Assembly (NCBI GenBank): GCA_910574455.1 | Contig: CAJSYZ010000004.1 | Location: 4,412,599 to 4,476,598 of the forward strand | Direction: 5' to 3' | Source: Trichaptum fuscoviolaceum | Lineage: Eukaryota > Basidiomycota > Agaricomycetes > Hymenochaetales > Trichaptaceae | DNA length: 64,000 nucleotides | In this document: positions 61,084 to 64,000 of the stretch, in pieces | How positions within the stretch are numbered: the first letter of the stretch is position 1 | How the letters are laid out: every line of letters starts with the position of its first letter | The notes under the pieces: generated by a model | Seen by the model: only the letters and a program-made list of their open reading frames with translations | The model's database searches: none | Told to the model about the DNA's origin: nothing | Made by a program: the position numbers and the translations under genes

Positions 61084-61469
61084 AAGTGGTGTATGAACTA
61101 TAAAAATAGGCATGCATTCATGGCCCTGATCGGACGCCTCAACTATCCGAATTCTTGACGCAACGAACCTTCAGGCATGTGGTCTTGGCCTCGAACTACC
61201 CGAAGTCGACCGAAATCCCTTGATGAAGAAATTTGTCTCTATCGCATCTCACAAAAAAGACACAGATTCACGGGAATTCAATGCACATACTTTGTACGTA
61301 AAGTATTATATAGCGCTGTCTGAGCCAGCTTGTCCCCGCCACGAATGGAAAACCTTGATTAGATCAATCCTGCACACTATCTCACCAGTCCCAGAAGACA
61401 ACAAAACCGCTTTCACAAGCACCTCACCATGCCATGCTTGAACTGGCCACGATCCAGCACCCTTCGTTG

Positions 61470-63450
61470 CTAGACTGCGTACGCGCGCCAGACCTTGACG
61501 TAGCCACTCAAGCGCACCAGGCGCTCATACAGATCCCTCGTACGCTGTCGCTCGCCCTGCTCAAACTCGAAGTCAATGTACGCCTTCCAGAGGTTTTCGG
61601 GGTACAACAGCGACTGCTGCGATGTGCCGAGTTCGAATATGGCTCGCGCTCGTGAGTAGTCCGCGAGCGCCGCCTCGATCTGGGCGACTTGGATCCAGGC
61701 CAAGGAGTTCGTTGAATCGAATTCGATGTACTCTATAATGAGCGTCCGCACGCGGTCAAACTCTCGAAGCTGAAAGACAAAGTCAGTAAACCATGCAAAT
61801 GATAAGAGCAATTGTAGTTACGTCGAGCTCAAGTAGGATATAGCCTTTAAAGAGCTTTTCCTTAGGACACATGCCGATTGCAGCACCGAGCAATTTGCGC
61901 GCTGCAGGTAGATCAAGTCGCCGGACCTCGAAATTCGCAAACATGAGCCACAGCTTCGCAAACGTGAATTGCTTGTGGGGGACCACTTGTAACGCTGTTC
62001 GGTATACTCGCCGTGTCCAATCATAATCCTGCGTGGGCGGTTGTTAGCACTTGAAAAAGAGACATGAAAGAAACACCGGACTTTGGTATCCACTTCTTCA
62101 AACAATGCGTAGTCTAGCCACAGAAAGATGTATTGCCTCCAGTGACGCTTAAAGTCACCGGGGCGTATTTGCGCAACAGCTCGCTCGTAGACTTCACGAA
62201 CCCGGTATATCGCGCTTTCAATCTTGTCCTCAGACGCGTCTTCCTCCCGAAGTGACCTCAGTGAGTCTTCTTCCAAGCGAGCATAGTCAAACCATACGTC
62301 GTAATTTCGACCGTCGTGCGCAAGTTCTTCCTCATATTGGATCCTCCTTTTCCCCAGAACAGTGGTTTCAAGGGTGTTCCGAGTTCCATGTTGCTTTTCA
62401 AACTTTGTGTACGCAGCATAGAGTGCCTGGGACTTGGAGCGAGGTAGTCTGTCCAGCGCGAACTAAGGGGTGTTTAAGACCTAGAAGCGCATAAGTTTGG
62501 GGAGTACATACCTTGTAGATCACCCTAGCTCGGTCGTACTCCTTCAATCGTGTTTCCATCTTCGCGAAAGCGCTAAACACCGCCTGTGCCTTCTCGATTT
62601 GTTCCGCACCATCACCAAAGAACTCCAGTGCCATCTGGAACACCTCACGAGCCTTGTCCGGCCTGATTCGCTCCTCCTCAAACTTCGCCCACTTAACCCA
62701 GACGCGGGGTTCAGGTCGGACAGCAACCCACCGCTCGTAGATCGCACTCGCGCGATCCAGTTCTTAGTACCGCTCTTCCAGCTTGATGTACGCCTGCCAC
62801 GCCTTGTCCTCTGGCTCCCACTGCATCCATCGCTCAAACACTTGACGCGCGCCAGCGACGTTTCCGAGCGGTTCCTTCAGATGCACGTATTTGTACCAGA
62901 GTTGGTCGATGCGCCGCAACAAAGTCACTGCCCGGTCAATCACATTGCGTGCGTGCTGGATGTTTCGCCCTTTCAGTTCCATCTCCGTGTAGGAGAGCCA
63001 GAGTTGGACACTTCGTGGGTCTACATCGAGAGCGCGCTCATATACCGAGCGCGAACGTTCGTATTCGCCTGGACTCACCTACATTGAGTTTCAGTCATAA
63101 CTCCAGTCATTTTGATAGTGTACGTACCTCCCAACTAACGTAGGATTTCCCTTCTTTCCTGTTTCAAGTCAGCACCTGAAAGATAAACCCAAGCATGAAA
63201 ACATACAAGTTTCCCCTCGTCCGCCGAATCCTCTCCTCGAACTCCTTACGCTTCCGGCCTCGGTATTCATAGTGTCCCTCAAAGTCTTCAATGCGTTGTT
63301 TTGGCGCGTGAAAAGCAGTTTCCTGGCGCTCTTGTGGTTCCCGAAGCAGTTGTTCTGCTGTAATCTACTTGAGCTTAAGCATCATCCTTGAATAAGAGTG
63401 ATTTGGTACATACTTGTATCGCGATGTTTTACACCTTCCGCCTGTTGAGC
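61470..63450 (-). pseudogene. CLF1: pseudogene of splicing factor Clf1 / Crooked neck (HAT-repeat protein)
   Basis: The HAT (half-a-TPR) repeats of Clf1/CRNKL1, a scaffold of the spliceosomal NineTeen complex, are clear through the region: [130 protein letters not shown]. The copy cannot make the full protein. An in-frame TAA at 62766-62764 replaces a Glu codon between KLEERY and [12 protein letters not shown]. In the N-terminal exon the frame leading into AIQ|ITAEQ contains a TAA (63431-63429) or a frameshift, and no start ATG is in frame. The end, after YVKVWRAYAV, is a TAG at 61472-61470 that removes the usual C-terminal tail. Introns are kept in place, so it is a duplicated rather than a retro-copied pseudogene. 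Clf1 is essential in yeast, so an intact copy is expected elsewhere. Confidence 0.8.
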
Positions 63451-64000
63451 TATGTTGTGAAGGATGCGCCAGCCACAAGCCGACCCGCCATCGCTGTCCG
63501 TCAAAGGAATGAGAGCAGGTTGACAGCGGTTAATTGTGGCATGTGAAGCCTAAGACAAGTGACAAGACGATGACCACTTTTGCTCGGATGCAAAAAAAAG
63601 AAACTGAAGAGGCATATGTCGTAATAAACTAAAACAATGTAGCAAATAATGAAGGGGATAGGGGCTAATGAAGTTAAGACTGAAAAGAAAAGTAAATAAA
63701 CAGTGTAAAAGCCATATGAAAGGCTATAAAAAGGGAAGCGAAAGAGGTATGCATGAGAAATGTAAGACGATGAGGCAGAAACGGTTTCGGAAGTGATTTT
63801 CTCCGAAGATCGGAGGCATGGGATTGGATGATTCGTGATTTGTAATGCTTACTTGCTGACAATTCGATAATTTTTTCGCGGCCACACATCCCTCTACTAC
63901 GCTACGCTTCGTGGCGGGGAAAGTAAACTGCTCAAAATGGTCTAGTATTGGGACCCCGGAAGTGTCTTATTGCACGCTACCTTCTCGTTGCGACCATCGT
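63451..64000. other. AT-rich right end, no gene seen
   Basis: Purine-rich, AT-rich sequence with short frames only. No start of a further gene recognised before the window ends. Confidence 0.55.

Larger units (their letters stand above)
57150..61469. other. 4.3-kb region without a recognisable gene
   Basis: Lies between the hexose transporter start and the 3' end of the CLF1 pseudogene. Frames are short and match nothing known; no consistent splice chain was found. It holds the transporter promoter, several GC-rich CCCC/GGGG patches, and a (TA)n run near 61069. Confidence 0.5.

Overview
The window is from a filamentous fungus, very probably a basidiomycete of the Agaricomycetes. The evidence is genes cut by many 50-60 nt introns, a polyporopepsin-type secreted aspartic protease, a Clr2 silencing factor and F-box proteins of a basidiomycete style. 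There are no bacterial, viral or plasmid features, and no tRNA, rRNA or CRISPR array was seen. Exon joins were worked out by hand from splice motifs and reading frame, so internal boundaries are less certain than gene ends.

Layout, left to right. 1-2.5 kb: two tandem NmrA-like reductases on the minus strand. 3.1-8.2 kb: a large PX-PH-RhoGAP protein of Bem3 architecture, minus. 10.8-14.4 kb: an iron-sulfur type L-serine dehydratase, plus. 15.0-16.1 kb: a Rho3-type GTPase, plus. 16.4-28.3 kb: three paralogous serine carboxypeptidases interleaved with the clamp-loader subunit RFC3 and an F-box protein. 28.8-34.7 kb: clathrin heavy chain, minus. 35.2-36.3 kb: a many-exon PQ-loop membrane protein, minus. 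36.7-37.4 kb: ubiquitin-eS31 fusion, minus, divergent from the DNA polymerase delta catalytic subunit (37.8-42.1 kb, plus). 42.6-44.5 kb: F-box/RCC1-repeat protein, minus. 44.64-46.52 kb: a 1,880-bp non-coding transposon with long terminal inverted repeats and a perfect 8-bp target duplication. 47.9-49.4 kb: secreted aspartic protease, plus. 50.7-53.7 kb: Clr2-like silencing factor, minus. 55.0-57.1 kb: hexose transporter, minus. 57.2-61.5 kb: no recognisable gene. 61.5-63.5 kb: a pseudogene of the splicing factor Clf1/Crooked neck.

Most genes are housekeeping: replication (RFC3, POL3), vesicle traffic and polarity (clathrin, Rho3, RhoGAP, PQ-loop), protein turnover (F-box proteins, ubiquitin). 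A secreted nutrition set (three S10 carboxypeptidases, one A1 aspartic protease, one sugar transporter) lies among them. The aspartic protease and transporter show strong C-ending codon bias.

The most unusual observations are: an apparent AT-AC intron and a GC-AG intron in the same polymerase delta gene; a recent inverted-repeat transposon inserted about 150 bp upstream of the F-box/RCC1 gene; a CLF1 copy that keeps its introns but has in-frame stops; and paired ACGCGT (MCB-like) boxes in front of RFC3, with one in front of POL3.
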